Below, piece by piece: positions 36,560 to 46,506 of a stretch of 64,000 nucleotides of DNA. How positions within the stretch are numbered: position 1 is the first letter of the stretch; the number at the start of each line of letters is the position of its first letter. The notes beneath the pieces are model-generated. The model was not told the DNA's origin, did no database searches, and worked only from the letters and a program-made list of their open reading frames with translations. The translations under genes were made by a program, and so were the position numbers. The stretch comes from Sulfuricurvum sp. 17-40-25 (GTDB taxonomy: Bacteria; Campylobacterota; Campylobacteria; Campylobacterales; Sulfurimonadaceae), in assembly GCA_002282015.1 (NCBI GenBank), contig NCIJ01000003.1, positions 62,001-126,000 on the forward strand, read 5' to 3'.

Positions 36560-39500
36560 ATGCATTTAGGATTAAAAAATCGACTTCGTCTGATCAGTCT
36601 CTTCCCGATATTGATCCTGTTTTCACTCGCCACGTATTACGTTTACACTTCTTATAAAAGCTTTCAATCTGCTCAGTACCTCCAAGCGAGACTAGAGGGT
36701 AATAAACAACTCAACAACATGATCAATGATATCTCGCGTGAACGCGGTATGACGGTGATGTATCTTGGAAATGCTTCGGCAGCTACTCTTAAATCACTCC
36801 ATGCGCAACGTACCATCGTTGATAACTCTATTAAAGCATTCAGTGCCGATAATACTTCTCCTGAAGTTGTAGCGATTATTGCCAAATTAGAAAAATTACG
36901 CCATCAGTCACGTCCTTCAGTAGACAACGAAACCGCTGATTTTGACGAGATCTTTAATGATGTTTATGGAAAACAACAAGAGGCCCTTATCCATGAACTC
37001 TCTTCTCTATCAACCGTATTGCTGGATGAGAAAGTCGCATCCATGGCGAACAGTTATCTCTCTTTGGTACGCGCCAACCAATACACCAACTTAGAGCGTG
37101 ACTATTTGACCTATTTGCTATCACGCGGCGATGCTTTAGAGGATGAAGAACTTGAAAAGTGGATTACTTTCATCGGTAGTTCCGATGCTTTAAATTTAGA
37201 GGGAATAACCAATCAAGGACTAAAAGCATCTCTAAAAGCTTCTATTTTTTCTGAAGACAACACCGAACTTTTTCAAGATATTACAGCTGAAAGAGGCAGT
37301 ATTCTACGCTCCAGTGCAAAAGGAAACTACGATACCCAATCCGGTATTTGGTTTGCCATGCTTTCAGAAAAAGTTAATGCACTGAATGAAGGCGAAAAGA
37401 TCCTGCTTGACACGATGGATGGTAGAGCATCTGTCGTTAAAACCCAAGCACTTCAATTTCTAATCACTGCAATTACCGTATGGCTGGTATCCATTTTAAT
37501 CGGTACTTTGGGAATCTTACTTTCAAATGAAATTGCCAAAAACATTAAAAATCTTGAATCAGTTCTTAAGCGTGTTGCAGAAGATACGCATGATAATGAA
37601 GCAGATATACTTAGTAAATCGATCAATCTTGATACTGCAGACGGTACAGCACAAGCCTATGCCCTTTTGGAACGTATCATTGAGCAAACGATGGGCGATA
37701 AACAATTTGCTCAAGAGGCCAGTGAAGCCAAATCCATGTTCTTGGCCAATATGTCCCATGAGATCCGTACCCCTCTTAATGGTATTGTCGGATTTACCGA
37801 ATTGCTTAAAGATACCGAACTGCATGACGAACAACGTGAATTTATTGACATCATTGAAAAAAGTTCTGAAAACCTTCTTGAGATCATCAATAACATTCTT
37901 GACCTTTCAAAAATTGAGAGCAATAAACTTGAAATCGAAGACATCGCCTTTAATCCTCTGGAAGAATTCGAAAGTGCCGTTGACGTTTATGCCGTGCGTG
38001 CTTCTGAAAAACATATTGACCTTGGATGTTTCATCGATCCGAGTCTTGAGCGTCCTCTCAAAGGGGATCCGACTAAGATCAAAGAAGTCATTATCAATCT
38101 TCTCAGTAACGCCGTTAAATTCACCAATGCAGGCGGAAGTGTCAATGTCGATGTACGCCGAATCGAAAGTAACGAGCCAAATCGTGCACGCGTACGCTTC
38201 CAGGTAAAAGACAGTGGTATTGGTGTAACCAGTGAGCAAAAATCACGTATTTTTGAAGCATTTTCCCAAGCAGATACTTCGATTACCCGTAAATATGGCG
38301 GAACAGGTCTTGGGCTTACGATTTCAAGCCGTTTTGTGGAACTTATGGGAGGACAGCTTGATCTTGAGAGCACTCCTGGAGATGGGACTATGTTCTTCTT
38401 TACCTTATCTTTTGAAGAGATTGAGACCCTTAATGATCCTATAAAAGGAACCTTCTCAAATATCAATGCTGTTATCCATGAAAGCAGAAGTAAGAAAAAA
38501 ACGCAGTCTACCTATCTCAAAGAGTATCTGGATTATTTTGGCGTCAGTTACACTACATTCCATGATGTTGAAGAGCTAAAACTTCTAGAGCGTCAAGTCA
38601 ATTATGACTTATTATTTATCGATAATGACTACACCAATGATGTTGATTTGGTGCAGTTTTCATCCACTCAAGAGCAATTGGTCCTGATTACTAAATCGTT
38701 CTACATGAAAAAAATCGACAGTATGGGTCTTGATGTATTCAAAGTTCTTTATGAACCGGTCAATAGTAGTAAGATCCGTACTGTGCTCGAAACCTATGAT
38801 ATTGAAGCATTCAACAATCGAAAGCAAAAGTCATCACGCCGTAAAAAATTCGATGAGAAAAACTCACGTTTTGAAGCATCTGTCCTCGTCGCAGAAGACA
38901 ATATTATCAATCAAAAACTTATACGCCGTACCCTAGAAGATATTGGGTTAGAAGTCACCGTTGCAAATAATGGTTTAGAAGCCTTTGAAAAACGTAAAAA
39001 CTACCAATTTGATCTCATCTTTATGGACATTCAGATGCCGGTACTAGATGGTATTGAAGCTACTCAAGAGATTCTTGATTATGAAGCCGATTACGATCAG
39101 CATCACATTCCCATCATTGCTCTGACAGCCAATGCTCTCAAAGGGGACCGTGAACGCTTTTTAGCCGCTGGTATGGATGAATACACAACGAAACCTTTGG
39201 TTAGAAGTGAGATCATTGCATTGCTCAATAATTTTCTTTCTCATAAAATTGTAGAGCTTAATATTGTTCCAAAATCAGCGGATCATTTAGTAAATGAAGC
39301 AGTCGAGGAAACGCTACCAGACGTGGAGCTTCCTGTTGATGTCGAGACTACAGAAGATGAGTCAGTGTTACACGTAGAGGAAAAGGCCGTAGAGACCGTT
39401 GAACCTATAGCGGATGTAAAAGTTTCAGCGTATGATGCAGATGTCTTGCTGGCAAAACAAAATACGCTTGAGATGAAACTCTTTAGTCGAATACTTGATG

Positions 39501-39781
39501 ATTTGGGATACACTTATGAATGTGTTGATTCGGTAACAGACTTAGAGAATAATATTGCCACCAAACGTTATAAAGTTGCGTTATTTGACAAAACATTAAA
39601 AGAACTGGACCTCAAAGAACTGTATGATACAATTCGCGCTAAGAACAGCGACATCTCTTTGGTCATGCTCATTGATCCAAATGTCAAAGAAGACAAAAAT
39701 GATGCCATGTACGTACACGAAATGATCAAAAACATAGTTAACAAAGATCTATTACGTCTTGTATTTGAAAAATTTATCTAA
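36560..39781 (+). CDS. NIT-sensor hybrid histidine kinase with three receiver-like domains
   Basis: This 1073-residue membrane kinase has a first membrane helix (about 10-30) and a periplasmic NIT-type all-helical sensor (about 35-290, [20 protein letters not shown]). NIT domains are known from nitrate/nitrite sensing but also elsewhere. A second membrane helix (about 300-325), a HAMP-like linker, HisKA with [15 protein letters not shown] (His 400) and an ATPase domain with [16 protein letters not shown] and GGTGLGL follow. A degenerate receiver (about 635-755) comes next, then a true receiver (about 770-895, [19 protein letters not shown], Asp about 823, LTANA, TKP), then a third, degenerate receiver (about 955-1073). 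It is co-transcribed with PAS, HPt and receiver genes. Confidence 0.9.
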   Translation: MHLGLKNRLRLISLFPILILFSLATYYVYTSYKSFQSAQYLQARLEGNKQLNNMINDISRERGMTVMYLGNASAATLKSLHAQRTIVDNSIKAFSADNTSPEVVAIIAKLEKLRHQSRPSVDNETADFDEIFNDVYGKQQEALIHELSSLSTVLLDEKVASMANSYLSLVRANQYTNLERDYLTYLLSRGDALEDEELEKWITFIGSSDALNLEGITNQGLKASLKASIFSEDNTELFQDITAERGSILRSSAKGNYDTQSGIWFAMLSEKVNALNEGEKILLDTMDGRASVVKTQALQFLITAITVWLVSILIGTLGILLSNEIAKNIKNLESVLKRVAEDTHDNEADILSKSINLDTADGTAQAYALLERIIEQTMGDKQFAQEASEAKSMFLANMSHEIRTPLNGIVGFTELLKDTELHDEQREFIDIIEKSSENLLEIINNILDLSKIESNKLEIEDIAFNPLEEFESAVDVYAVRASEKHIDLGCFIDPSLERPLKGDPTKIKEVIINLLSNAVKFTNAGGSVNVDVRRIESNEPNRARVRFQVKDSGIGVTSEQKSRIFEAFSQADTSITRKYGGTGLGLTISSRFVELMGGQLDLESTPGDGTMFFFTLSFEEIETLNDPIKGTFSNINAVIHESRSKKKTQSTYLKEYLDYFGVSYTTFHDVEELKLLERQVNYDLLFIDNDYTNDVDLVQFSSTQEQLVLITKSFYMKKIDSMGLDVFKVLYEPVNSSKIRTVLETYDIEAFNNRKQKSSRRKKFDEKNSRFEASVLVAEDNIINQKLIRRTLEDIGLEVTVANNGLEAFEKRKNYQFDLIFMDIQMPVLDGIEATQEILDYEADYDQHHIPIIALTANALKGDRERFLAAGMDEYTTKPLVRSEIIALLNNFLSHKIVELNIVPKSADHLVNEAVEETLPDVELPVDVETTEDESVLHVEEKAVETVEPIADVKVSAYDADVLLAKQNTLEMKLFSRILDDLGYTYECVDSVTDLENNIATKRYKVALFDKTLKELDLKELYDTIRAKNSDISLVMLIDPNVKEDKNDAMYVHEMIKNIVNKDLLRLVFEKFI

Positions 39782-39795
39782 AGTAGGAATCATAA

Positions 39796-40173
39796 ATGGT
39801 TGATAACAAACTAAAAGTACTAGCAGTCGATGATGATATGATCAATTTGAAGTTACTCAAAACGATCCTCATGAAAGCCCCGAATGTCTACCAAGTCGTA
39901 GAGGCCAAAAACGGAGCAGATGCTATTGGTATTTTAAAAGCTCAAGATGATATTGACATCATTTTGCTGGATATTATTATGCCGGTTATGGGGGGTATTG
40001 AAATGCTCAAAGTCGTTCGAGCCGATGAATCCCTTCGTCAGCTTCCAGTTATCATCCTCACAACCGATGAAACGAAGAAGACAGAAGCGCTTGAGTGCGG
40101 TGCAAATGGCTTTTTGATGAAGCCTGTTCGTGAAAAAGACGTTCTCTCTAAAATAGCACAGCTTACTATCTAA
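39796..40173 (+). CDS. Single-domain response regulator (CheY-like)
   Basis: This 125-residue receiver has the acid pair in LAVDDDMINLKLL, the phospho-acceptor Asp in DIILLDIIMPVMGG, Thr in VIILTTDETKK and Lys in GFLMKPVREKD. There is no DNA-binding or enzymatic output, so it must act by binding a partner, possibly the flagellar motor, another kinase or the HPt protein as phosphate sink. It lies 14 bases after the hybrid kinase gene and ends the operon. A bidirectional hairpin follows. Confidence 0.93.
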   Translation: MVDNKLKVLAVDDDMINLKLLKTILMKAPNVYQVVEAKNGADAIGILKAQDDIDIILLDIIMPVMGGIEMLKVVRADESLRQLPVIILTTDETKKTEALECGANGFLMKPVREKDVLSKIAQLTI

Positions 40174-40184
40174 TACTTCTATCC

Positions 40185-40206
40185 TTCATGGGATTCCTCC
40201 CATGAA
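40185..40206. terminator. Bidirectional terminator between the relay operon and the pilin-like locus
   Basis: A 9-bp stem (TTCATGGGA / TCCCATGAA) with a 4-base loop lies between convergent genes. On the plus strand a TCTCTCGTCTTTTATT tract follows. Confidence 0.7.
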
Positions 40207-40224
40207 ACCATCTCTCGTCTTTTA

Positions 40225-40677
40225 TTACAGCTTCTGCCAAGATCTCTTATGAATACGTATTGGTTCCGTTGATAAGTTTGCATCTGTATTTGTAGTCACC
40301 GTTACATCCATCAATATCATTGTACTTTTATTGGTATCAGATGCCAAAGTTGTACATCCTGCAATCGCTGTGCCGTAAAATGAATACGACAATGAGGTAT
40401 TGACATCAAACATACTGCTTCCAGTCGAGTCTGTTACATTGATGTTAAGCTGATTGAGACAATTACCCCCTGTATGATTAAAACCCTGTGCACGCATCAC
40501 AGCAAACTCAGTAGCACTGTCTGCTAGTAGTTCTGCTTGAGCTCTCAAATAATTGTCTCCGACAGCTTTGTGCCCTTTTATCGCATTACTAAGTAACATA
40601 GCTCCACCGGCGGCGACCAAAACCACTACAAATATCGCCAAAATCATCGCAAATCCAGAACGTTTAGTAGCGTACAT
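40225..40677 (-). CDS. PilX-like minor pilin candidate
   Basis: This 150-residue protein starts with a class III-type leader: RSGFAMILAIFVVVLVAAGGAMLL. The Gly-Phe cleavage site is present, but the usual Glu at +5 is missing (Leu instead), as in PilX/GspK-type minor pilins. The remainder is a soluble domain with ALLADSATEFAVMRAQGFNHTGG and two or three Cys. I chose the ATG at 40677 with AAGGAGAG just upstream; a GTG five codons earlier would overlap the previous gene more. It is last in the minus-strand pilin-like run and overlaps the previous gene by 14 bases. The piliation role is inferred. Confidence 0.65.
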   Translation of the reverse strand: MYATKRSGFAMILAIFVVVLVAAGGAMLLSNAIKGHKAVGDNYLRAQAELLADSATEFAVMRAQGFNHTGGNCLNQLNINVTDSTGSSMFDVNTSLSYSFYGTAIAGCTTLASDTNKSTMILMDVTVTTNTDANLSTEPIRIHKRSWQKL

Positions 40678-41584
40678 GTACTCTCCTTTCACGACAGATT
40701 CCTTGAGCTTCTGTATTACTGTTACTCAAATTTGCATCAAGACCCCGCATACACACTTTGAGCCGCCATACCAAACCTCGATCACTTACACCTGGATTAT
40801 TTTGAAAATCGGATGCATTGTAATCAACATAAAAGTGAGCCACATTTTGGCCTAAAAGATTTATATTAGTCGCATTAGTATAATTTGTCCCAGCCCACGG
40901 ACGGAAATTAGAATACATTGTAAAATTGCCATCATCTTGAACTCTGAATGCATAGCCCGTGCGCAATAAATATTTACGTTTTCCATTCGTAGCATTATTA
41001 TCGGTATTTAAAGATAGAGTTGTATCGGTTGAATTGGTGATCGTATGATACCCCGCTGTTGCGTTCCCACTCCAACGAAAACGAGCACATGCATTCACAT
41101 CAACACTGTCCATATCGTATACCGCAGAATTACCCAATGTTGAGCCTAGGCTATTGATTATAGTGTTTGCATTAGTATAATTCACATCCAATGCCATTAA
41201 AACGTTATTACTTCTCAAAAGTGTCTCTTCACTCCAACCAGGACGGCTACTTAATCCTCGCATACTGTCACCATCCACTCCAACAAATGCGATTGTATAA
41301 TCATTGGCATCCCCAGCTACCGGTGGACCATAACACCCTACAGCTGCCCCTTGTTGATCTAGATTTACAATTGAACTGCTGATCGCATTTTCAAAATATT
41401 TCGTAAGCTGATCCAAAATGTGATCTGCTTGATCTGAACGTTTACTGTATTCTCCGGTACGGTAGATCCCCTCATAGTATTGACGGATTGTTTCGAGTGT
41501 GATTCCACCGACAATACCTAAGACAACAATAACAAAGAGTAATTCAATCATTGTAAATGCGCTTCGTTTATTAGGTGCATTCAT
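40664..41584 (-). CDS. Prepilin-like protein (PilW-type candidate)
   Basis: This 306-residue protein has a textbook class III leader: KRSAFTMIELLFVIVVLGIVGG, cut before Phe, with Glu at +5. Sequences such as SDQADHILDQLTKYFENAI and later Asn/Asp-rich repeats and Cys residues (ACARF, VCMRGL, GICRERR) suggest a large disulfide-bearing pseudopilin head, similar in size and place to PilW/MshO minor pilins. AAAGG precedes the start and overlaps the stop codon of the preceding pilin-like gene. Confidence 0.8.
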   Translation of the reverse strand: MNAPNKRSAFTMIELLFVIVVLGIVGGITLETIRQYYEGIYRTGEYSKRSDQADHILDQLTKYFENAISSSIVNLDQQGAAVGCYGPPVAGDANDYTIAFVGVDGDSMRGLSSRPGWSEETLLRSNNVLMALDVNYTNANTIINSLGSTLGNSAVYDMDSVDVNACARFRWSGNATAGYHTITNSTDTTLSLNTDNNATNGKRKYLLRTGYAFRVQDDGNFTMYSNFRPWAGTNYTNATNINLLGQNVAHFYVDYNASDFQNNPGVSDRGLVWRLKVCMRGLDANLSNSNTEAQGICRERRVHVRY

Positions 41585-41585
41585 C

Positions 41586-42239
41586 TTAATTACCTTTGTT
41601 GGATTTAAAGAAAGTCAAAACAATGTCTGTGGAGGTTTCAGGATCATTAAAACGTGTCACCACTCTTTTAAGATGTGTAGGAACCGTCAGTGATCCATTA
41701 GGTGCCATGTTGGTCGATGAACCAAGTGTCCACGTTGCAGTAGCAGTATTACCGTTTGTTACCACAGTAGAATTTACGTATCTTACCGCATAAGTTGCAT
41801 TTACATCATAAGTTGCAGTGATCGTAATTGGCTCAGTTCCCCCGTTAAGCTGTTCTATACCATTAGCAAGAACACCATTCCCATTAGCAGGGATCGTAGT
41901 TGGATTAAGCAGTAGATTGCATTGCATCGAAGAGACATTTTCATCTGAACCCCAGCGATACATCCCATCGCGCGTACAATTCAAATCCCCTGTATCAGGA
42001 TTAAGAACCAAGGGCCCAGACCCTGAAGCAGTATAGTTTCCATCCCATCGTGCTTGAAACTTATCCAACGTCCATCCTGAAAGACGTGACAAGACATCAT
42101 CATCGATGACAATACCCTTGGATGCCTTATCCGCCACAGCCACCATCATCGGAATCGTGATAATACTAATAGCAATCACGACTATGGCAAAAATGAGCTC
42201 GATCATTGCCATGGCTCGGCGCATCTTTTTTCCTATCAT
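41586..42239 (-). CDS. Prepilin-like protein (type IV / pseudopilin)
   Basis: This 217-residue protein begins KKMRRAMAMIELIFAIVVIAIS, a class III leader in which Ala-Met replaces Gly-Phe at the cleavage point, with Glu at +5. The head domain has two Cys (LNCTRD, MQCNLL) that could form a disulfide, and Asn/Thr-rich strands. Prepilin peptidase would remove the short basic leader. It overlaps the end of the 1319-residue gene by 4 bases (ATGA), so the two are translationally coupled. Membership in a type IV or type II secretion pseudopilus is inferred. Confidence 0.8.
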   Translation of the reverse strand: MIGKKMRRAMAMIELIFAIVVIAISIITIPMMVAVADKASKGIVIDDDVLSRLSGWTLDKFQARWDGNYTASGSGPLVLNPDTGDLNCTRDGMYRWGSDENVSSMQCNLLLNPTTIPANGNGVLANGIEQLNGGTEPITITATYDVNATYAVRYVNSTVVTNGNTATATWTLGSSTNMAPNGSLTVPTHLKRVVTRFNDPETSTDIVLTFFKSNKGN

Positions 42240-45200
42240 CGTGTAGCCGGAGCATAATCACTGGTACTTCTCCATGCCCCTCCTCCGCTTGTCGATGCTT
42301 TACTGCTCTTGTTCATTTCAGTTGTCGTTCCATCTTGATATTTTGCGCTACCCGTTGCCCCTACAGCTGGGACGACATTAACATTGAAACATGGATGAGT
42401 CAGACAGTCTAGATTTCCAGCACTAGGATCTAAATAAGGGGAGATAGTCGTTCCATACCATAACCATGGGTCGGTATCGATATGTGCTTTTGCACTAAAA
42501 GGGATTGTGGCAGATGCATTAAACTCATAGGTTTTAACCCCGGCTGCATACGTTGTATTATTTGGCAAATTACCACTAGATATTTGACTTACCGTTCCAT
42601 TACCATCCGTAAAATCGGTATGTAATGTATTCGTAAACCACATTGATTCATTCTTGCTCGCAGGCATGCTTACGCCATTGAGCGTAGACGCATTATAGAT
42701 CTCAAACCATGCATTAGCACTAAATCCTACAGACCCGAACACACGAACATCACGAGGTATGATACGACCATACACAAAAGTACTATTACCATCTGCAGGT
42801 GTCACATCCACGTATGGAAGATCATTTGCCCCAGTCCCTAAGCGTGATCCATTGATATCTGCCTGCTTTGCACCATCGATATAGGTTGATAGTATTGAAA
42901 TATTTAAATCGGTCCCAACCACTTTGAAAGCATTAGCTGTTTGATTGGTATCTCGTCGGAAATTAAAACGCAGATATTTTGAGGTATTCGTCTCATTCCA
43001 TGCTATTGTCTTGGTTCCATTAGCATCCGTCCCAATTCCAAATCCTACTAAAGTATTCGTAATATTGGTCTCATTTGCATCGGGATATCGATAGGTCGAT
43101 TTACTAACGACAGGAATAACCGTGATTGGATTTTCCCATAATGGAGTTTGATTGAAATTATGTGTCACATCATTGTTCTTGTTCATTGCTCTGATTTTTG
43201 TATGTATACGCCCTGCTATTTTATCGACTTCATTTGCAAGATAGGTAAATGAACCAGGACTCCCATTATTGTTTGTAATATTGAGTTCATTGAAATCAAA
43301 GTGTTCAGGGATAAAGGTTACATTTTTATCACCGCATACATAAGTACCATTAGCGGAACAATCACGTGCAGTTGGATCAATAGGATTGTTAATATCTACC
43401 GCTGCCCACTGCTGGTCTTTAATACATACATTTATTTTACCAACATCGTCAAACGACAACCCTGCAACTTCGTTACTGACAATACCCGCTTTTTTTGATA
43501 GACCGTTAGAGATATTAAAATCAGAGACACCAAAAGAAGATGTCCCATACATCGCAGGGACAGTAGTAGTGTTTCGTTCTATATTATTACGATCATACAT
43601 CTTTGTGACCATTGACAATACAGTATTGGCATTCGTCACATTATAATCCACCGTATGAATCGTCCCATTATGATTATAGGCATGAATCGTCGTATTATAG
43701 TCTTGCGCAGAGCGTAGAAGGTTAGGCATATGAAGATGCGATGAATTGACATCCAAACGATCAGGACGTATAGCGAAATTATCACTTGAACATGTCGGGT
43801 TAATATCAAAAGTACACATATAGCACCCTAGATCATTATGATAAAGAGGGTTATAGCTTGGTTCAGATGGATCTGCTACACCATGATTATTTGATGTACA
43901 CGGCAATCCACCGCCTAGCCCACACCGACTCCATGCATTATCTCCAAATGCCGCTCGATACTGAACTTCTGAGTTTGCACACTGTGCAACACGAGCAAAG
44001 TTACCGGTAGTCGAACTGTTTGCAATACATTGTTGACCGTCAACACTCAAGGTAGCGGGATCCACTACAATCACTTTAAAACGGGAATCTTTATGCGCCT
44101 TAGACTTAACTTTGATGACTCCAGTGGCTGCGGCGGACGCGTTGCTAATATCGATGACAATCTGCTCACCCACTGCATTCAGTACATTTTCTGTCATCGT
44201 ACAGGTTCCATCGCTCCAAAAAGGGATAACAGAAAACTTCCAAGTATTATTACTTGGTGTATAGTTTGTCGCTTGACCACCACTATCAAGATGGACTGCT
44301 GTTATAGTCACATTCGATTTATCCGAAATTTTTGTTCCAATATATTTTTGAGTGCCGTTATTATAGGAAGCTATTGTTGTAAAAGTATCGATAATATCAG
44401 CTGAAGTAGCAGGGGCAGGTGGTGAATAACCATAAAAACTATTAACTGAACCATCACAAGACGACAATATAATTGGATTGGCAGAATAGTCGATCCCAAG
44501 TGCTGCATTCACATAAGAAGCTTTATAAATATTACTGTAATTACTGTCTACTGCTTTAACGGTTGCATTGTACTCAAAAACAGCATACGTTGGAAAAGCG
44601 GAAGAAGACGAATTAAAATCCCCGCCTTCTGTACTGTTGGCATTTATACCCAGATTTATTTTTCCAAGAAGTGACGTAGTGTTATACTCATATAAATCGT
44701 TACCACTACTGTCTGTTGCCGCTGTACGTGTATAAGACGGTGGCATTACTGTTTGATACGTAGGATTACTATTATTATAATTGGCCGAATTCGCAACATA
44801 TGGAAACAAGTTGTCAAACTGATGCTGAACCTGAACCTTTGATGCTATTTCATTTCCTGTATTTTTAAGATAAACACGTACCGTTAGGTTATCATCCACA
44901 TTAACCTGAGCACCGACACCGCTGATGTTGGTTGTTCCTTTAAAAATATTTTCGACATAGCAAATATTAGGCTGGTAAAGTTCAGTTGAAAAAGCAACCA
45001 ATCCAACAAAAGCAATGTCAGCACCATTATTGTATTGCACGTACAGGTTAAGATCTGTTTGACTCTGACTATTATCCATTTTTGAACTGATATCAAACGT
45101 ATCAATATCCATTAAATGGTGATACATTGAGTTTACATTTGTTCCAAAATAAGAAAATGTATCATTAAAAACGTTGTCAGATGGATTTACTGCATTAGTG

Positions 45201-46195
45201 AGCTTATCCATAACACCTGTATTTGCATTTAGTATCTCAAAAGAATCACGATTCGCACTTTTATTTCCTCCTCCTGCGTAAAACATCAACTTGGATTCAA
45301 CTGTTCCGGAGGTAGGGGTCAAAAATCCATCAATATGAATAGGAATATTCATTGGTGTTGTACGATCACCGTTCGTGATGACTTTCATGATTTTAAAGCC
45401 ATCATACACACTGACATTCTGTAAAGTATAGTTTGGTTCTTCAAACACAACGACTAGTGACCAATTTCCATGATTACCTATGGACCAAATTTCATCAGCC
45501 CAATTATCAATAGGATCTTTCATCACTCTCACGTCTCCATCCGTAGATTTAATATCACCCACTGTAAACGTTTTAGCTGCTGACGAATAGCTATTTTTAA
45601 CTATATCCGTTACATCTTTGAAGCCTTGATAAAAAAATCGATATTCATCACTATCTTCCAAAGAAAAGTGATTCATAACACTTGTGTCATTATGATCAAT
45701 ATCAATCGTATGCTCTGTGCCATCAGGCGTTTTAAACTTTACAATATCATAATCAGTTCCAGCATTTTTAACAGCATTCGCAATAGCATCCGCATTTGCA
45801 GGATTACCGATACCACTTTTTAAACCATGGATATGTCCTTGCCAAAGTAATCCAGCCCACTTAATTGTTGCACCCGTAGGGATCTCTAACGTAGCTGATG
45901 CTGAATTTAAATTAGACAGCGATGGCTCATTTTGGATATGTTTTGTTTTAGTTGTAAAAGTATTAGTTGGATTTGTAATACATTGATTACTGGCATTTAC
46001 AGCACACTGAACTGATGCCCCTGTAATATTAAAATCACCTTTTATATTAAATGTTGCAAGTTTTTGAGCTGCATGATTCGTAGTAAATGAACGTTCTGCT
46101 TTAAAATAGGTATTATTCCCCCATCCATCAATAGAAAATATAACTAATAATCCAAAAGCGGCCATCAGCCGCGGCAATAATTTATAAGTTCTCAT
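42236..46195 (-). CDS. MshQ-like (DUF6701-type) large extracellular protein, candidate pilus-tip adhesin
   Basis: This 1319-residue protein starts with a signal peptide (about 1-26, LMAAFGLLVIFSIDGWG). Residues about 60-420 hold beta-rich repeats (LEIPTGATIKWAGLLWQGH). A DUF11/CARDB-like segment lies near 420-520 (VDDNLTVRVYLKNTGNE). A Cys cluster follows near 740-800 (WSRCGLGGGLPC, LGCYMCTFDINPTC), then DNFAIRPDRLDVN. The C-terminal half has features seen in MshQ. GGAGGATGAA precedes the ATG. It is first in the pilin-like run, so a tip or minor-pilin-associated adhesin is likely. A short UGA-interrupted frame ends inside its ribosome binding site. Confidence 0.7.
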   Translation of the reverse strand: MRTYKLLPRLMAAFGLLVIFSIDGWGNNTYFKAERSFTTNHAAQKLATFNIKGDFNITGASVQCAVNASNQCITNPTNTFTTKTKHIQNEPSLSNLNSASATLEIPTGATIKWAGLLWQGHIHGLKSGIGNPANADAIANAVKNAGTDYDIVKFKTPDGTEHTIDIDHNDTSVMNHFSLEDSDEYRFFYQGFKDVTDIVKNSYSSAAKTFTVGDIKSTDGDVRVMKDPIDNWADEIWSIGNHGNWSLVVVFEEPNYTLQNVSVYDGFKIMKVITNGDRTTPMNIPIHIDGFLTPTSGTVESKLMFYAGGGNKSANRDSFEILNANTGVMDKLTNAVNPSDNVFNDTFSYFGTNVNSMYHHLMDIDTFDISSKMDNSQSQTDLNLYVQYNNGADIAFVGLVAFSTELYQPNICYVENIFKGTTNISGVGAQVNVDDNLTVRVYLKNTGNEIASKVQVQHQFDNLFPYVANSANYNNSNPTYQTVMPPSYTRTAATDSSGNDLYEYNTTSLLGKINLGINANSTEGGDFNSSSSAFPTYAVFEYNATVKAVDSNYSNIYKASYVNAALGIDYSANPIILSSCDGSVNSFYGYSPPAPATSADIIDTFTTIASYNNGTQKYIGTKISDKSNVTITAVHLDSGGQATNYTPSNNTWKFSVIPFWSDGTCTMTENVLNAVGEQIVIDISNASAAATGVIKVKSKAHKDSRFKVIVVDPATLSVDGQQCIANSSTTGNFARVAQCANSEVQYRAAFGDNAWSRCGLGGGLPCTSNNHGVADPSEPSYNPLYHNDLGCYMCTFDINPTCSSDNFAIRPDRLDVNSSHLHMPNLLRSAQDYNTTIHAYNHNGTIHTVDYNVTNANTVLSMVTKMYDRNNIERNTTTVPAMYGTSSFGVSDFNISNGLSKKAGIVSNEVAGLSFDDVGKINVCIKDQQWAAVDINNPIDPTARDCSANGTYVCGDKNVTFIPEHFDFNELNITNNNGSPGSFTYLANEVDKIAGRIHTKIRAMNKNNDVTHNFNQTPLWENPITVIPVVSKSTYRYPDANETNITNTLVGFGIGTDANGTKTIAWNETNTSKYLRFNFRRDTNQTANAFKVVGTDLNISILSTYIDGAKQADINGSRLGTGANDLPYVDVTPADGNSTFVYGRIIPRDVRVFGSVGFSANAWFEIYNASTLNGVSMPASKNESMWFTNTLHTDFTDGNGTVSQISSGNLPNNTTYAAGVKTYEFNASATIPFSAKAHIDTDPWLWYGTTISPYLDPSAGNLDCLTHPCFNVNVVPAVGATGSAKYQDGTTTEMNKSSKASTSGGGAWRSTSDYAPATR

Positions 46196-46204
46196 TTCAT
46201 CCTC

Positions 46205-46360
46205 CTAGGGATTTTTAGGGCACTGCGCAATTAGGGCTCGGTAGCGTATACGTCTAACGAAAACAGTACGAATCACACTATATCGACCATAAAACCCATA
46301 TTTTAAAGCCCCATCCCAATCATCTCACTCGATGCTAATGAGAAAGAGCACAACTCGCAT
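46205..46360 (-). other. UGA-interrupted 51-codon open frame in the gap before the MshQ-like gene
   Basis: This lies in the 311-base gap between the MshQ-like gene and hpf. The frame starts with ATG at 46360, 8 bases after AGGA. It reads MRVVLFLISIE, then TGA (46327-46325), then continues for 39 codons (ending RYRALIAQCPKNP) to a TAG at 46207-46205 whose last bases fall in the AGGAGG of the MshQ-like gene. I cannot assign it. It could be a broken small gene, a leader peptide or chance. The rest of the gap holds the hpf promoter and AT-rich sequence. Confidence 0.3.
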
Positions 46361-46440
46361 CAGTTTATTCCTAAGATAATTAAAAAGAAATTAAGATAAC
46401 TATTTATTTTGATGACTTCTCATTTATTTTGAAACCCTTA

Positions 46441-46468
46441 TTGACGTTTGCATTTTGTATGTTATAAT
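46441..46468 (+). promoter_or_regulatory. Near-consensus sigma70 promoter of hpf
   Basis: TTGACG and TATAAT (46463-46468) are 16 bases apart, 39 bases before the hpf ATG. This is the best promoter match in the window and predicts strong transcription. Confidence 0.75.
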
Positions 46469-46506
46469 CAATATCTCTACAAATTAACTTAACTAAGGGG
46501 TCACCC

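Noticed and set aside
37987-38466. A 159-codon minus-strand frame opposite the hybrid kinase
   Set aside because: It is a mirror of the conserved HATPase coding region; no independent coding signal.
46325-46327. Selenocysteine codon at the UGA in the short frame
   Set aside because: No SECIS-like hairpin was recognised directly after it, and nothing in the window shows a selenocysteine pathway; kept only as one option in the finding.
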